NCBI RefSeq assembly: GCF_025665335.1
Contig: NZ_CP106869.1
Coordinates: 3,436,501 to 3,500,500, forward strand
DNA from: Xanthomonas sp. AM6
Lineage (GTDB): Bacteria; Pseudomonadota; Gammaproteobacteria; Xanthomonadales; Xanthomonadaceae
Direction: 5' to 3'
DNA: 64,000 bases
The notes beneath the pieces are model-generated. The model did not search any database, was not told the DNA's origin, and saw nothing but the letters and a program-made list of their open reading frames with translations. This document shows, in pieces, positions 38,700 to 47,481 of the stretch. The position numbers were made by a program, and so were the translations under genes. Within the stretch, counting starts at the first letter, position 1. Each line of letters starts with the position of its first letter.

Positions 38700-39995
38700 T
38701 CACACCGCGCCGCGATCCTTCAACGCCGAACTCAGGTCCAGTGTCGCGCGCGTGCCCTGCCCGGCGTCCGAGTCCAGTTGCAGCGACCAGCCCAGGTGTT
38801 CGCACAGGCGCGCGATCAGGTCCAAGCCGATGCCGCTGCCCTCGCGGCCGCCGCCGCCGCGGGCCATGCGCATGTAGATCGCGCTGATCTCCTCCGGCGC
38901 CATGCCGTGGCCGGGGTCGTCGATGCGCACCACGCCCGGCGCCGGCATCGCGATCTGGATGACGCCCTGGTCGCTGTTCTCGATCGCATTGCGCAGCAGG
39001 TTGCCGATCGCCGCCTGCACGATCGCCAGCGGTGCCAGCACCTCGCACGGCGGCAATGGCGCCAGCGCCAGCTGCAGGCGCTTGTCGGCGCACAGGTGGC
39101 GGTGGTCCTCGACGATGTCCGGCAGCAGCTGGTCCAGCCGCACCAGATCGCTGCCGCGCGCCAGCCGCGCCGGATCCTTGGCCAATACCAGCAGCAGCGA
39201 GATCAATTGGCCGACGCCGCCGGCGGTGCGGCGGATGCGCAGCAGCTGGTTGCGCGCGCTGGGCGGGATGTCGGGCTGCTCCAGCGCCAGTTCGGCGGCG
39301 CCGCCGATCACCGCCACCGGCGTGCGCAGCTCGTGGCTGGCGCTGTCGATGAAGGCGCGCTCGCGTTCGACGAACAGGTCGTTGCGCAGCAGGTAGTCGT
39401 TCAACGCCTCGGCGATCACCACCTGCTCGGCGCTGGCGCGCGGATGCGCCTCGATGCGCTGGCCGGGCCGGTCCGGGCGCAGGCTGCCGATGCGGTGCGC
39501 CATGTCGGTGAGCGGCTGCACCACCCGGCCCAGGCCCCAGGCCACCAGCGCGCCGAGCAGCAGCACCGCGACCACGTTGGACAACAGCATCCACAGCGCC
39601 AGGTTCTCTTCGTGCTTCTGCAGCTCGGTGATGTCCAGCGACAGCGCCAGGCGCCGGCCGTGCACGTCCTGCACCAGCACCACCTTGTCGCGACCGTCCA
39701 GCGGCACGTCGTCGTGCAGGCCCGGCGCCAGCGCCGCCACCGTCGGCGGCAACGGCTCGCCGCCTTCGTCGCCGTACAGGCTCACGGTGCGGGTGTCGAT
39801 CCAGCGGTAGTCCGGATCGACCGCGCTGCGCGCCAGGAAATGTTCCAGTTCCGAGCTCAGCAGCGAGCGCCAGGTCAGTTGCTCGGCCTGGTCGTTGACG
39901 ATGTAGCCATGCACGAACACCGCCAGCGACAGCAGCGCGGCATAGCCGACCAGCCACAGGGTGATGCGTTGCCGCAGTCCGGTCCTAAGCGGCAT
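38700..39995 (-). CDS. sensor histidine kinase, PmrB/ColS-like
   Basis: 431-residue inner-membrane kinase with two membrane helices (about 12-30 and 134-155) flanking a periplasmic sensor domain of about 100 residues. A HAMP-like linker leads to the H box FIDSASHELRTPVAVIGG near residue 215, then N box AAIGNLLRNAIENSD and G box GSGIGLDLIARLCEHLGW. It partners the response regulator whose stop overlaps its start by 11 nt. The divergent neighbours (PAP2 phosphatase and EptA) suggest that it controls envelope charge modification, as PmrB does elsewhere. The assignment to that type rests on context. Confidence 0.88.
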   Translation of the reverse strand: MPLRTGLRQRITLWLVGYAALLSLAVFVHGYIVNDQAEQLTWRSLLSSELEHFLARSAVDPDYRWIDTRTVSLYGDEGGEPLPPTVAALAPGLHDDVPLDGRDKVVLVQDVHGRRLALSLDITELQKHEENLALWMLLSNVVAVLLLGALVAWGLGRVVQPLTDMAHRIGSLRPDRPGQRIEAHPRASAEQVVIAEALNDYLLRNDLFVERERAFIDSASHELRTPVAVIGGAAELALEQPDIPPSARNQLLRIRRTAGGVGQLISLLLVLAKDPARLARGSDLVRLDQLLPDIVEDHRHLCADKRLQLALAPLPPCEVLAPLAIVQAAIGNLLRNAIENSDQGVIQIAMPAPGVVRIDDPGHGMAPEEISAIYMRMARGGGGREGSGIGLDLIARLCEHLGWSLQLDSDAGQGTRATLDLSSALKDRGAV

Positions 39996-40686
39996 GCGCG
40001 TCCTCGTGCGGGCCCACCACCGCGAGCCGGTAGCCGATGCGCGGCAGGGTGTGGATCAGCTTGTCCGCGAACGGGCCGTCGACGCTGCGCCGCAGGTCGT
40101 AGATGTGCGAGCGCAGCATGTCGCCGTCCGGCGGCTCGTCGCCCCACAGCGCGTGTTCCAGCCGGTCGCGGGTGACCGCGGCCGGGCTGGCCTGCATCAG
40201 CACTTCCAGCAGCTTGCGGCAGGCCGGGTACAGGTGCAGCGTGCGGCCGCCGCGGGTGGCCTCCAGCGTGCCCAGGTCCAGTTGCAGGTCGCCCACGCGT
40301 AGCAGCTTGCTGCGGCCGCGGCCGTTGGCGCGCAGCAGCAGCGCCTCCAGCCGCACCTCCAGCTCCGGCAGCGCGAACGGCTTGGTCAGGTAGTCGTCGG
40401 CGCCGGCGCGGAAGCCGGCGATCTTGTCCGGCAGCTCGTCGCGCGCGGTCAGCATGATCACCGGCACCTCGGCGTGGTGCTCCTCGCGCAGCGCGCGCAG
40501 CACCTGCGGCCCGTCCAGGCGCGGCAGCATCCAGTCCAGCACCACGGCGTCGTAGCGCTGGGTGGTGGCCAGGTGCAGGCCGGTGACGCCGTCCGGCGCC
40601 GCGTCCAGGGTATGGCCGCGCACCTCGAAGTAATCGAACAGGTTCGCGACCAGGTTCTGGTTGTCTTCGATGACCAACAGCCGCAT
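39985..40686 (-). CDS. OmpR/PhoB-family response regulator, PmrA-like
   Basis: 233-residue regulator. The receiver MRLLVIEDNQNLVANLFDYF has its phosphoacceptor Asp in AVVLDWMLPRLDGP near residue 51 and Lys in DDYLTKPFALPELE near 100. The winged-helix output domain ends GDMLRSHIYDLRRSVDGPFA and IHTLPRIGYRLAV, as in OmpR-type proteins. ATG 40686 was chosen over an in-frame start at 40701, since the family begins M-R-L-L-V. It overlaps the kinase gene by 11 nt and is divergent from PAP2-eptA, with direct repeats in between. Confidence 0.92.
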   Translation of the reverse strand: MRLLVIEDNQNLVANLFDYFEVRGHTLDAAPDGVTGLHLATTQRYDAVVLDWMLPRLDGPQVLRALREEHHAEVPVIMLTARDELPDKIAGFRAGADDYLTKPFALPELEVRLEALLLRANGRGRSKLLRVGDLQLDLGTLEATRGGRTLHLYPACRKLLEVLMQASPAAVTRDRLEHALWGDEPPDGDMLRSHIYDLRRSVDGPFADKLIHTLPRIGYRLAVVGPHEDAHAA

Positions 40687-40770
40687 GGCGCTCGCTCGCA
40701 TTCGGGACGACGGAATGCCGCCATGCTAGCGGATGCACGTCGGAGCGAGGTCGGAACGCTGCGTCTTGAC

Positions 40771-40787
40771 CGAATCCCGATCGAATC
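40771..40787 (+). promoter_or_regulatory. CGAATC direct repeat, candidate response-regulator site
   Basis: CGAATC at 40771-40776 and 40782-40787 is a hexamer repeated with an 11-bp period (CGAATC-N5-CGAATC), the geometry of OmpR/PmrA-type boxes. A third CGAATC lies at 40848-40853. The site is in the divergent region between the response regulator and PAP2-eptA. Function is inferred from spacing and place only. Confidence 0.4.
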
Positions 40788-40883
40788 TCGACGCGACCCG
40801 GAAACCGGGTCGGCAACCTGAGCTGAAGCGCCCCGCACCGCCGCGGCCGAATCCGACCAGTCTCCGACACAGCGCGCAACACC

Positions 40884-41702
40884 ATGACACCTGCCACCGT
40901 CCGCACGTCCGGTCCGCCCGCGCCCATGCACAGCCCGTCCCTGCCCCTGCCCGCCGTCTCCGCCCTGCCCGCGCCGGCGGCCTTCTACCGCAACCACCTG
41001 TGGCTGCCGCTGGCCGCCACGCTGCTGGCCAGCACTGCGCTGATGGGCCTGGGCGGGGATTTCTGGTTCGCCGACCTGCTGTACCGCTGGGAAGGCGGCC
41101 ACTGGGCGCTGCAGAACGCGATCCTGACCCGCAACCTGATCCACCACGACGGCAAGCTGCTCAGCACCGTGGCCTGGGTGGTGACGGCCGGCCTGGCGGT
41201 GTGGGCCTGGCGCCGCGCCGACGGCCGGCGCTACCGGCTGCCGCTGCTGTACCTGGCCTCGGCGGTGGCGCTGAGCACCGGCGTGGTGTCGCTGCTGAAG
41301 TCGCTGACCCACATGGACTGCCCGTGGGACCTGAGCCGCTACGGCGGCCGCCTGCCCTACATCGGCCTGTTCGAGGCGCGCCCGGCCGGGATGCCGCATG
41401 CCGCCTGCTTCCCGGCCGGGCATTCCAGCGCCGGCTATGCCTGGGTGGCGCTGTACTTCTTCGCGCTGGCGCTGAAGCCGGCCTGGCGCTGGCCGGCGCT
41501 GGCGGTGGGGCTCGGCGCCGGGTTGCTGTTCGGCCTCGGCCAGCAGCTGCGCGGTGCGCACTTCCTGTCCCACGACCTGTGGACGCTGTCGCTGAGCTGG
41601 GCGGTGGCCCTGGGCCTGTATCGCGCCCTTCTGTGGCGGCCGCAGGCGCCGGCCCGATCCATGCATCTCCCGTTGTCCGACGTGAAGGAAAGCCGCGCAT
41701 GA
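40884..41702 (+). CDS. PAP2-family membrane phosphatase
   Basis: 272-residue inner-membrane protein with about six helices. The PAP2 phosphatase motifs are present: KSLTHMDCPWDLSRYGG (domain 1 near residue 133), FPAGHSSAGYAW (domain 2, catalytic His) and RGAHFLSHDLWTLSLSWAV (domain 3). These enzymes dephosphorylate lipid substrates such as lipid A (LpxE/LpxF type), undecaprenyl diphosphate or phosphatidylglycerol phosphate. Coupling to eptA by a 4-nt overlap and divergence from a PmrAB-like pair favour lipid A or recycling of the diphosphate. The ATG at 40884 gives a Pro/Ser-rich leader; ATG at 40926 is possible. Confidence 0.85.
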   Translation: MTPATVRTSGPPAPMHSPSLPLPAVSALPAPAAFYRNHLWLPLAATLLASTALMGLGGDFWFADLLYRWEGGHWALQNAILTRNLIHHDGKLLSTVAWVVTAGLAVWAWRRADGRRYRLPLLYLASAVALSTGVVSLLKSLTHMDCPWDLSRYGGRLPYIGLFEARPAGMPHAACFPAGHSSAGYAWVALYFFALALKPAWRWPALAVGLGAGLLFGLGQQLRGAHFLSHDLWTLSLSWAVALGLYRALLWRPQAPARSMHLPLSDVKESRA

Positions 41703-43348
41703 GCGTTTCGATGCCGCATCCCGGCGCCCGCTCCGGGAGCCGCTGGTGGAGCCACCGCCCGCTGTTGAGTAACGAGGCGCTGGCGCTGGCGGCCAGCGCG
41801 TTCTTCGCCCTGGTCTGCAACGGCATGTTCTGGCGCAGCGCGATGAGCGGCCACCCGGGCGACCTGCGGCTGGGCCTGTCGCTGTTCCTGTTGCTGCTGT
41901 CGGTGCACGGGCTGCTGCTGGGCCTGCTGCTGTGGCGCGGCGTGTCCAAGCCGCTGCTGAGCGTGCTGCTCGTCACCACCGCCTTTGCCGCGCACTACAT
42001 GAACAGCTACAGCGTCTACCTGGACGCGGACATGCTGCGCAACGTGCTGGCCACCGACCACAAGGAATCGCGCGAACTGATGACCCCGGCGCTGGTCGCG
42101 CCGCTGCTGTTCTACGCGGCGCTGCCGATCCTGGCGCTGTGGCGGGTGCGGCTGGTCCGGCGCCCGCCGGGCAGGGCGCTGGCGATCCGCGCCGGCTTCC
42201 TGCTGGCGATGGCGGCGCTGGGCGGCGTCGGCGCGATGCTGTCGTTCCAGGACCTGTCGGCGATGATGCGCAACCACCGCGAGATCCGCTACCTGGCCAC
42301 GCCGATCAACTACCTGGTCGCGTTGCGGCAGACCCTCAAGTCCGACAACCCCACGCGCAAGGCGCCGAAGCTGCCGCTGGAGCACGACGCGATCGCCACG
42401 CCGCGCGCGCCGGGCAGCAAGCCGCGCTTGCTGGTGGTGGTGCTGGGCGAGACCGCGCGCGCGCAGGACTGGGGCTTGAACGGCTATTTCCGGCAGACCA
42501 CGCCGCAGCTGGCGCAGCTGGACGTGATCAACTTCCCGGACATGCATTCGTGCGGCACCAGCACCGAGGTCTCGGTGCCGTGCATGTTCTCCCCGTTCGG
42601 CCGCCACGACTACAACGAGGGCAACATCCGCAGCCACCAGTCGCTGCTGCACGTGCTCGAGCACGCCGGCATCGCCACCCTGTGGCGCGACAACCAGTCC
42701 GGCTGCAAGGGCGTATGCGACGGCCTGCCGATCCAGCGCCTGGACGACGCCAAGGATCCGCAGCTGTGCAGGGACGGGCGCTGCATGGACGAGATCCTGC
42801 TGCAGGACCTGGCCGCGCAGGTGCGCGCCAAGCCCGGCGACCGCGTGGTCGTGCTGCACCAGCTCGGCAGCCACGGCCCCAGCTATTTCGAGCGCTATCC
42901 GGCCGGCTTCCGCCGCTTCACCCCGACCTGCGACACCGCCGACCTGGGCGACTGCGACCGCGAGCGAATCGCCAACGCCTACGACAACTCGCTGCTGTAC
43001 ACCGACCACCTGCTGGCGCGCACGGTGTCCACGCTGGAGGCGATGCCCGACTACGACACGGCGATGATCTACCTGTCCGACCACGGCGAATCGCTGGGCG
43101 AGAAGGGCCTGTACCTGCACGGGGTGCCGTATGCGATCGCGCCGCAGGAGCAGACCCACGTGCCGATGGTGATGTGGTTCTCGCCCGGCTTCGCCAGCGA
43201 TCGCGGCCTGGACCTGTCGTGCGTGCGGGCGCGGGCGCACCGCTACGTCGATCAGGACACCCTGTTCCCGTCGGTGCTGGGGCTGATGCAGGTCAGGACC
43301 AAGGTCTACGACCGTGCGCGCGACCTGTTCGCGCCGTGCGCCAGCTAG
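41699..43348 (+). CDS. eptA: lipid A phosphoethanolamine transferase
   Basis: EptA/PmrC-type inner-membrane enzyme that moves phosphoethanolamine from PE to lipid A, lowering surface charge and cationic-peptide binding. The 549-residue protein has five N-terminal helices and a periplasmic sulfatase-fold domain. Zinc and nucleophile motifs: VVLGETARAQDWGLNGYFRQ (metal Glu), SCGTSTEVSVPCMFSPFGR (catalytic Thr) and MIYLSDHGESLGEKGLYLHG (Asp/His ligands). Six or more Cys in the periplasmic part (GCKGVCDG, LCRDGRC, TCDTADLGDC) fit the known disulfides. It is coupled to PAP2 (ATGA). MCR enzymes belong to the same superfamily; this is a chromosomal intrinsic copy. Confidence 0.92.
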   Translation: MSVSMPHPGARSGSRWWSHRPLLSNEALALAASAFFALVCNGMFWRSAMSGHPGDLRLGLSLFLLLLSVHGLLLGLLLWRGVSKPLLSVLLVTTAFAAHYMNSYSVYLDADMLRNVLATDHKESRELMTPALVAPLLFYAALPILALWRVRLVRRPPGRALAIRAGFLLAMAALGGVGAMLSFQDLSAMMRNHREIRYLATPINYLVALRQTLKSDNPTRKAPKLPLEHDAIATPRAPGSKPRLLVVVLGETARAQDWGLNGYFRQTTPQLAQLDVINFPDMHSCGTSTEVSVPCMFSPFGRHDYNEGNIRSHQSLLHVLEHAGIATLWRDNQSGCKGVCDGLPIQRLDDAKDPQLCRDGRCMDEILLQDLAAQVRAKPGDRVVVLHQLGSHGPSYFERYPAGFRRFTPTCDTADLGDCDRERIANAYDNSLLYTDHLLARTVSTLEAMPDYDTAMIYLSDHGESLGEKGLYLHGVPYAIAPQEQTHVPMVMWFSPGFASDRGLDLSCVRARAHRYVDQDTLFPSVLGLMQVRTKVYDRARDLFAPCAS

Positions 43349-43496
43349 CGCCGCCGGGAATCGGGAACGGAGAGCCGGGACTCCAGGCGCTAAGGCGCAT
43401 AGAAGGCGCGCGCACCGGCACCACGCGGCAGACGGCCCTTGCGGCCGGCGGGGCGGGCCACTAGCCTTCGTCGCATTCGCCACCGAAGGATCCGCC

Positions 43497-45470
43497 GTGA
43501 ACCACCGCCCTCTGCTGCTTGCGCTGTGCATCGGCGCGAGCGTGCTTGCGCTGTCCGCGTGCCGCAAGGAAGCCAACCCGGACAGCGCGGCCGCGCCGGC
43601 GCCGGCCGCGCCCGGCGAGAGCGCCGACCAGTTCGTCGCCCGCATCAACGAGGAATACCGCGCGCTGCTGCCGGAGCTGACCTCGGCGCAGTGGCTGTCG
43701 ATCACCTACATCAACGGCGATTCCGAGCGGTTGGTGTCCAAGGCCAACGAACGCTGGCTGACCACGCTCAACGGCTGGATCGCGCAGGCCAAGCGCTACG
43801 AGGGCAAGCCGATGTCGGCCGACAGCGCGCGTGCGCTGCAGCTGCTGAAGCTGATGACCGCGATGCCGGCACCGCGCGATCCGGCCAAACTGGCCGAACT
43901 GGCCGAGCTGGCCTCGAAGATGGAAGGCGCCTACGGCGCGGCCGCCTATTGCACCGGCGAGGGCGACGCGCGCCGCTGCCGGCAGCTGGGCGAACTGGAG
44001 GACGTGCTGCGCCGCAGCCGCGACTACGACCAGCAGCTCGACGCCTGGCAGGGCTGGCACGGCACTGCGCAGCCGCTGCGCAAGGATTACCAGCGCTTCG
44101 TCGAACTGGTCAACGAAGGCGCGCGCGAGATGGGCTACGCCGACACCGGCGCGATGTGGCGCAGCGGCTACGACATGCCGCCGGCGCAGATCGCCGCCGA
44201 GACCGATCGGTTGTGGAACCAGGTCAAGCCTCTGTACGAACAACTGCACTGCTACACCCGCGGCAAGCTCGACGCCGAGTACGGCAAGGACAAGGGCGAA
44301 GTCGCCGGCGGCCTGCTGCCGGCGCATCTGCTCGGCAACATGTGGCAGCAGGACTGGAGCAACCTGTGGGACCTGCTGCAGCCCTACCCCGGCGCCGGCA
44401 GCCTGGACATCACCGACACACTGGAGAAGCAGTACCAGAGCAACCTCGGCGCGGCGCTGGCGCGGCGCAATGGCGACACTTCGCCGGAGGCGCGGTTCAT
44501 GGCCCAGCGCGACGCGCAGCTGCAGAGCGCCAAGCAGATGACCGAACGCGCGCAGGATTTCTACACCTCGCTGGCGATGCCCAAGCTGCCGGACAGCTAC
44601 TGGACGCGCAGCCAGTTCATCAAGCCGCTGGAGCGCAACGTGGTCTGCCACGCCAGCGCCTGGGACATGGACATGGCCGGCGACGTGCGCACCAAGATGT
44701 GCATCAAGCCGAACGAGGAAGACTTCACCACCATCTACCACGAACTCGGCCACATCTATTACGACCTCGCCTACAACCCCTTGCCGCCGCTGTTCCAGGG
44801 CGGCGCCAACGACGGTTTCCACGAAGCGATCGGCGACACCATCGTGCTGGCGATGACCCCGCAGTACCTGCATTCGATCGGCCTGGTCGAGGCGCCGCAG
44901 CTCAGCCGCGAGGCGCTGGTCAACGCGCAGATGCGCATGGCGCTGAGCAAGGTCGCGTTCCTGCCGTTCGGACTGATGATCGACCGCTGGCGCTGGGGCG
45001 TGTTCGACGGCTCGATCGCGCCGGAGCACTACAACCAGGCCTGGTGGGACCTGAAGGCCAGGTACCAGGGCGTGGCCCCGCCGTCGGCGCGCGGCGAGGA
45101 CTTCTTCGACCCAGGCGCCAAGTACCACGTGCCCGGCAACACCCCGTACACGCGCTACTTCCTGTCGCACATCCTGCAGTTCCAGTTCTACAAGGGCCTG
45201 TGCGACGCGGCCGGCTACAAGGGCCCGCTGTACGAGTGCACCTTCTACGGCAACAAGGAGGCCGGGCAGAAATTCTGGTCGATGCTGCAGCGTGGCGGCA
45301 GCCAGCCGTGGCAGGCCACGCTGAAGGAGCTCACCGGCAACGACAAGCTCGACGCCGCCCCGCTGCTGGAATACTTCGCACCGATGCAGGAGTGGCTCAA
45401 GCAGCAGAACCAGGGGCAGATGTGCGGGTGGGAGGCGCCGAAGGCGGTGCAGGCATCAGAGCAAAAGTAA
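43497..45470 (+). CDS. M2-family dipeptidyl carboxypeptidase lipoprotein (ACE homologue)
   Basis: 657-residue zinc peptidase of the angiotensin-converting-enzyme family, exported as a lipoprotein (MNHRPLLLALCIGASVLALS followed by AC; lipobox LSAC). GTG at 43497 is the start. The zinc site FTTIYHELGHIYYDLA (HExxH, near residue 419) and the downstream Glu in GFHEAIGDTIVLA are intact. FEV-like ERLVSKANERWLTTLNGWIA, and later TPYTRYFLSHILQFQFYKGL, match the ACE C-terminal half. An ACE homologue (XcACE) was described in Xanthomonas axonopodis pv. citri. It should remove C-terminal dipeptides in the periplasm. It is monocistronic, beside the AT-rich island. Confidence 0.93.
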   Translation: MNHRPLLLALCIGASVLALSACRKEANPDSAAAPAPAAPGESADQFVARINEEYRALLPELTSAQWLSITYINGDSERLVSKANERWLTTLNGWIAQAKRYEGKPMSADSARALQLLKLMTAMPAPRDPAKLAELAELASKMEGAYGAAAYCTGEGDARRCRQLGELEDVLRRSRDYDQQLDAWQGWHGTAQPLRKDYQRFVELVNEGAREMGYADTGAMWRSGYDMPPAQIAAETDRLWNQVKPLYEQLHCYTRGKLDAEYGKDKGEVAGGLLPAHLLGNMWQQDWSNLWDLLQPYPGAGSLDITDTLEKQYQSNLGAALARRNGDTSPEARFMAQRDAQLQSAKQMTERAQDFYTSLAMPKLPDSYWTRSQFIKPLERNVVCHASAWDMDMAGDVRTKMCIKPNEEDFTTIYHELGHIYYDLAYNPLPPLFQGGANDGFHEAIGDTIVLAMTPQYLHSIGLVEAPQLSREALVNAQMRMALSKVAFLPFGLMIDRWRWGVFDGSIAPEHYNQAWWDLKARYQGVAPPSARGEDFFDPGAKYHVPGNTPYTRYFLSHILQFQFYKGLCDAAGYKGPLYECTFYGNKEAGQKFWSMLQRGGSQPWQATLKELTGNDKLDAAPLLEYFAPMQEWLKQQNQGQMCGWEAPKAVQASEQK

Positions 45471-46159
45471 ATTTTTCTCGGAAGAGCCTGACATTAGATG
45501 TGCCAGCGGCTTAAAACAGCCAAAGCTGCAATGTGTCGTCAGGGGATGCTTGCTTATCATTCGCTCCACCGGCAGCACGCGCAACGAACTACGCATCCGA
45601 GCCCACCCGCGGCGAACGCGACGACGATCCGTCGATCACGAAACTGTTGGAAGACGCTTGGCAAGCAGTGTATGGGAACGCTGGCGCCGTTACCGGCGCA
45701 GATCATCGACTGGCGGCTTGTGCTGCTGCGCGATGGCGAGAAAGTCGAGCAACGTGGGCTTAGTGGCAGCGAAGACGCCCATGCCAGCCAAGCGTAGGAT
45801 ACTGAAAGTGCATGACTAAGGCAGCACGGCAGCGATAGCCTCGATATGTTCACCGCTCGCGCCATTCAGACCTCGCTGCGAATTGGCGTGGGATCGCGGC
45901 TACCATCGCGCTTAAATCAGCTCTAACTCCAAGCCCACGCCTCGTCACAACAACGATACGGCTAGCTGATGCGGGCCTTGCGCGTCATAGGCCAAGATTA
46001 ATTTGCATCCGCCCCTTAGCTCCGCGAACTGGCAGCCTCCTAAAGCTCCAATGCTTTATTTTCGAGGTAATTCGAAATTCACCAGGACCGGCAACACAAT
46101 AAAAACATTCATTCCACAGCATTCCAACTCGACAAAAAAAAGAAGCCCGCCCGATTTCT
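45471..46159. other. AT-richer region with a possible decayed gene
   Basis: About 690 bp without an intact credible gene. Near 45600-45800 two overlapping frames on the plus strand look protein-like in succession (ITKLLEDAWQAVYGNAGAV then IIDWRLVLLRDGEKVEQRGL), suggesting a frameshifted remnant of about 60-80 codons. Beyond 45900 the sequence becomes AT-rich and marks the 3' end of the RHS island. No transposase or attachment site was seen. Confidence 0.35.
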
Positions 46160-46564
46160 TTAACGCACAGTGATCACAACATCAAATCCAAGCCGATATA
46201 GTTTGCCGAGCAAATTTCCGGGCAACTCAGAACTAAAACCATTCATATCACTATCGGCGTCAAGAGGAATAAATATATCCAATTCCGCCTTAGTCACCCC
46301 CGCCCGCCCAGCTATTCTCTCGCACTTAATTTTATCAAGAACATCCAACAGAGAAACCCCCAAATTGGTTACTTCAACTCTCCACCTAAACTCCCAGACA
46401 CCAATTTTCTGTACAATCTTAGCTCCACTTGAAGTAAACCTTACATCCCCAAGATTGCGCGACAACGTGGGCTCCAAGCCAACCAACAATGAAACTTCAT
46501 CCAATGAAATATTTTCACCATATAAGTATATTCCAATCGAACAGAAATTATTTTCCGAACTCAT
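46160..46564 (-). CDS. probable immunity protein, DUF4279-like
   Basis: 134-residue soluble protein: MSSENNFCSIGIYLYGENIS, LDEVSLLVGLEPTLSRNLGD, then VGVWEFRWRVEV-like KIGVWEFRWRVEVTN and a C-terminal alternation LLGKLYRLGFDVVITV. The layout (strand, helix with xLLGLEPT, G-x-W strand, helix) resembles DUF4279, a family common beside polymorphic toxins. It starts 3 nt after the toxin-tip gene with GAGGA as a ribosome binding site, the classic toxin-immunity arrangement. Base composition is strongly AT-rich compared with the chromosome, indicating acquisition. Immunity function is inferred from position. Confidence 0.65.
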   Translation of the reverse strand: MSSENNFCSIGIYLYGENISLDEVSLLVGLEPTLSRNLGDVRFTSSGAKIVQKIGVWEFRWRVEVTNLGVSLLDVLDKIKCERIAGRAGVTKAELDIFIPLDADSDMNGFSSELPGNLLGKLYRLGFDVVITVR

Positions 46565-46567
46565 AAA

Positions 46568-47470
46568 CTAGTCCTCATCATTTAAATTGCCCACTGGCTC
46601 ACCATTCTGATCAATCACTTCGCCAGTTTCCGGATTAACTCCAAAATCATGATCACCTCTTGCACCCCCGGTATGATCTTTAACACCTCTATGGAACTTA
46701 TCTTTGGCTTCCTTCCTACCCACACCGTTTCTTCTACCCCACTCAGCTGCCCCTTTATCTCCGCTCCAAAAACCTGGAGGATACGCCCCCGACATATAAA
46801 CTAATTTATATTCCCAGCCAACTAGCTCCCCACAATAATTTCCTCCACACGGGTCTGGCGACGCAAAATATAAAAATGGCGCCATGACTGCTGCACCAGC
46901 CACACTCGAAACCCAGGGAGCAGTCGTTATTGCCTCTGGAATCACTGCGACTGCAGAAACCGGAGCCATCGTCACTATTGATGAGTAAGAAGCAAGTGAT
47001 GATAAATCCCGCTGAGCAACAACCTTAATTGTATCCATATTTTTCACTGGAGGAGGTTGCTTTTTTATTTCATCCTCCGCTTGACGACCATCAGGATCAT
47101 TGAATCGATACGGATTACTTTCAGCATACCTATAACGATTAAAAGCTCCTATTGGGTTATTATGAGCCGTCACTGGATCTACAGACGAAAATCGTCCAGT
47201 TTGTGAATCATAATACCTCTGCTGCATATAAGTCAGCCCAGTTGCCGCATCCATAACATGTCCCGTATAGCCGGGTCCATCCGTCAACGGGCGATTCAGC
47301 AGACTTCCATATGGCTCATACTCGCTACGCTCCACCACATTGCCGCTGGCGTCGGTCACCGCGACCGGCGTCCCCAATGCATCTGTGTGGTAATAGACGA
47401 CGGTCTGCGCATGCGCAGTCGCCACCAGGAACAATGACAGTAGCAGCGTAAGGATGATCGTGCGCTTCAT
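46568..47470 (-). CDS. exported RHS core protein with C-terminal toxin-like domain
   Basis: 300-residue protein with its own signal peptide (MKRTIILTLLLSLFLVATAH, cut near AHA-Q). Residues about 24-128 are the RHS-associated core: VVYYHTDALGTPVAVTDASG, YEPYG, GYTGHVMDAATGLTYMQQRY, YDSQTGRFSSVDPVT, and the PxxxxDPxG motif as PYRFNDPDG (120-128). From 129 on the sequence is variable: hydrophobic segments (about 165-203) and a terminal domain with FWSGDKGAAEWGRRNGVGRK, KFHRGVKDHTGGARGDH and VNPETGEVIDQNGEPVGNL. That C terminus is toxin-like; its activity is unknown. The core part is GC-richer than the C-terminal part. It starts 11 nt after the long RHS gene, with a strong AAGGGGGA site. Confidence 0.8.
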   Translation of the reverse strand: MKRTIILTLLLSLFLVATAHAQTVVYYHTDALGTPVAVTDASGNVVERSEYEPYGSLLNRPLTDGPGYTGHVMDAATGLTYMQQRYYDSQTGRFSSVDPVTAHNNPIGAFNRYRYAESNPYRFNDPDGRQAEDEIKKQPPPVKNMDTIKVVAQRDLSSLASYSSIVTMAPVSAVAVIPEAITTAPWVSSVAGAAVMAPFLYFASPDPCGGNYCGELVGWEYKLVYMSGAYPPGFWSGDKGAAEWGRRNGVGRKEAKDKFHRGVKDHTGGARGDHDFGVNPETGEVIDQNGEPVGNLNDED

Positions 47471-47481
47471 GGCATTCCCCC

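Noticed and set aside
45471..46159. Possible insertion-sequence remnant at the island border
   Set aside because: No transposase fragment, terminal inverted repeat or target duplication could be found by eye.
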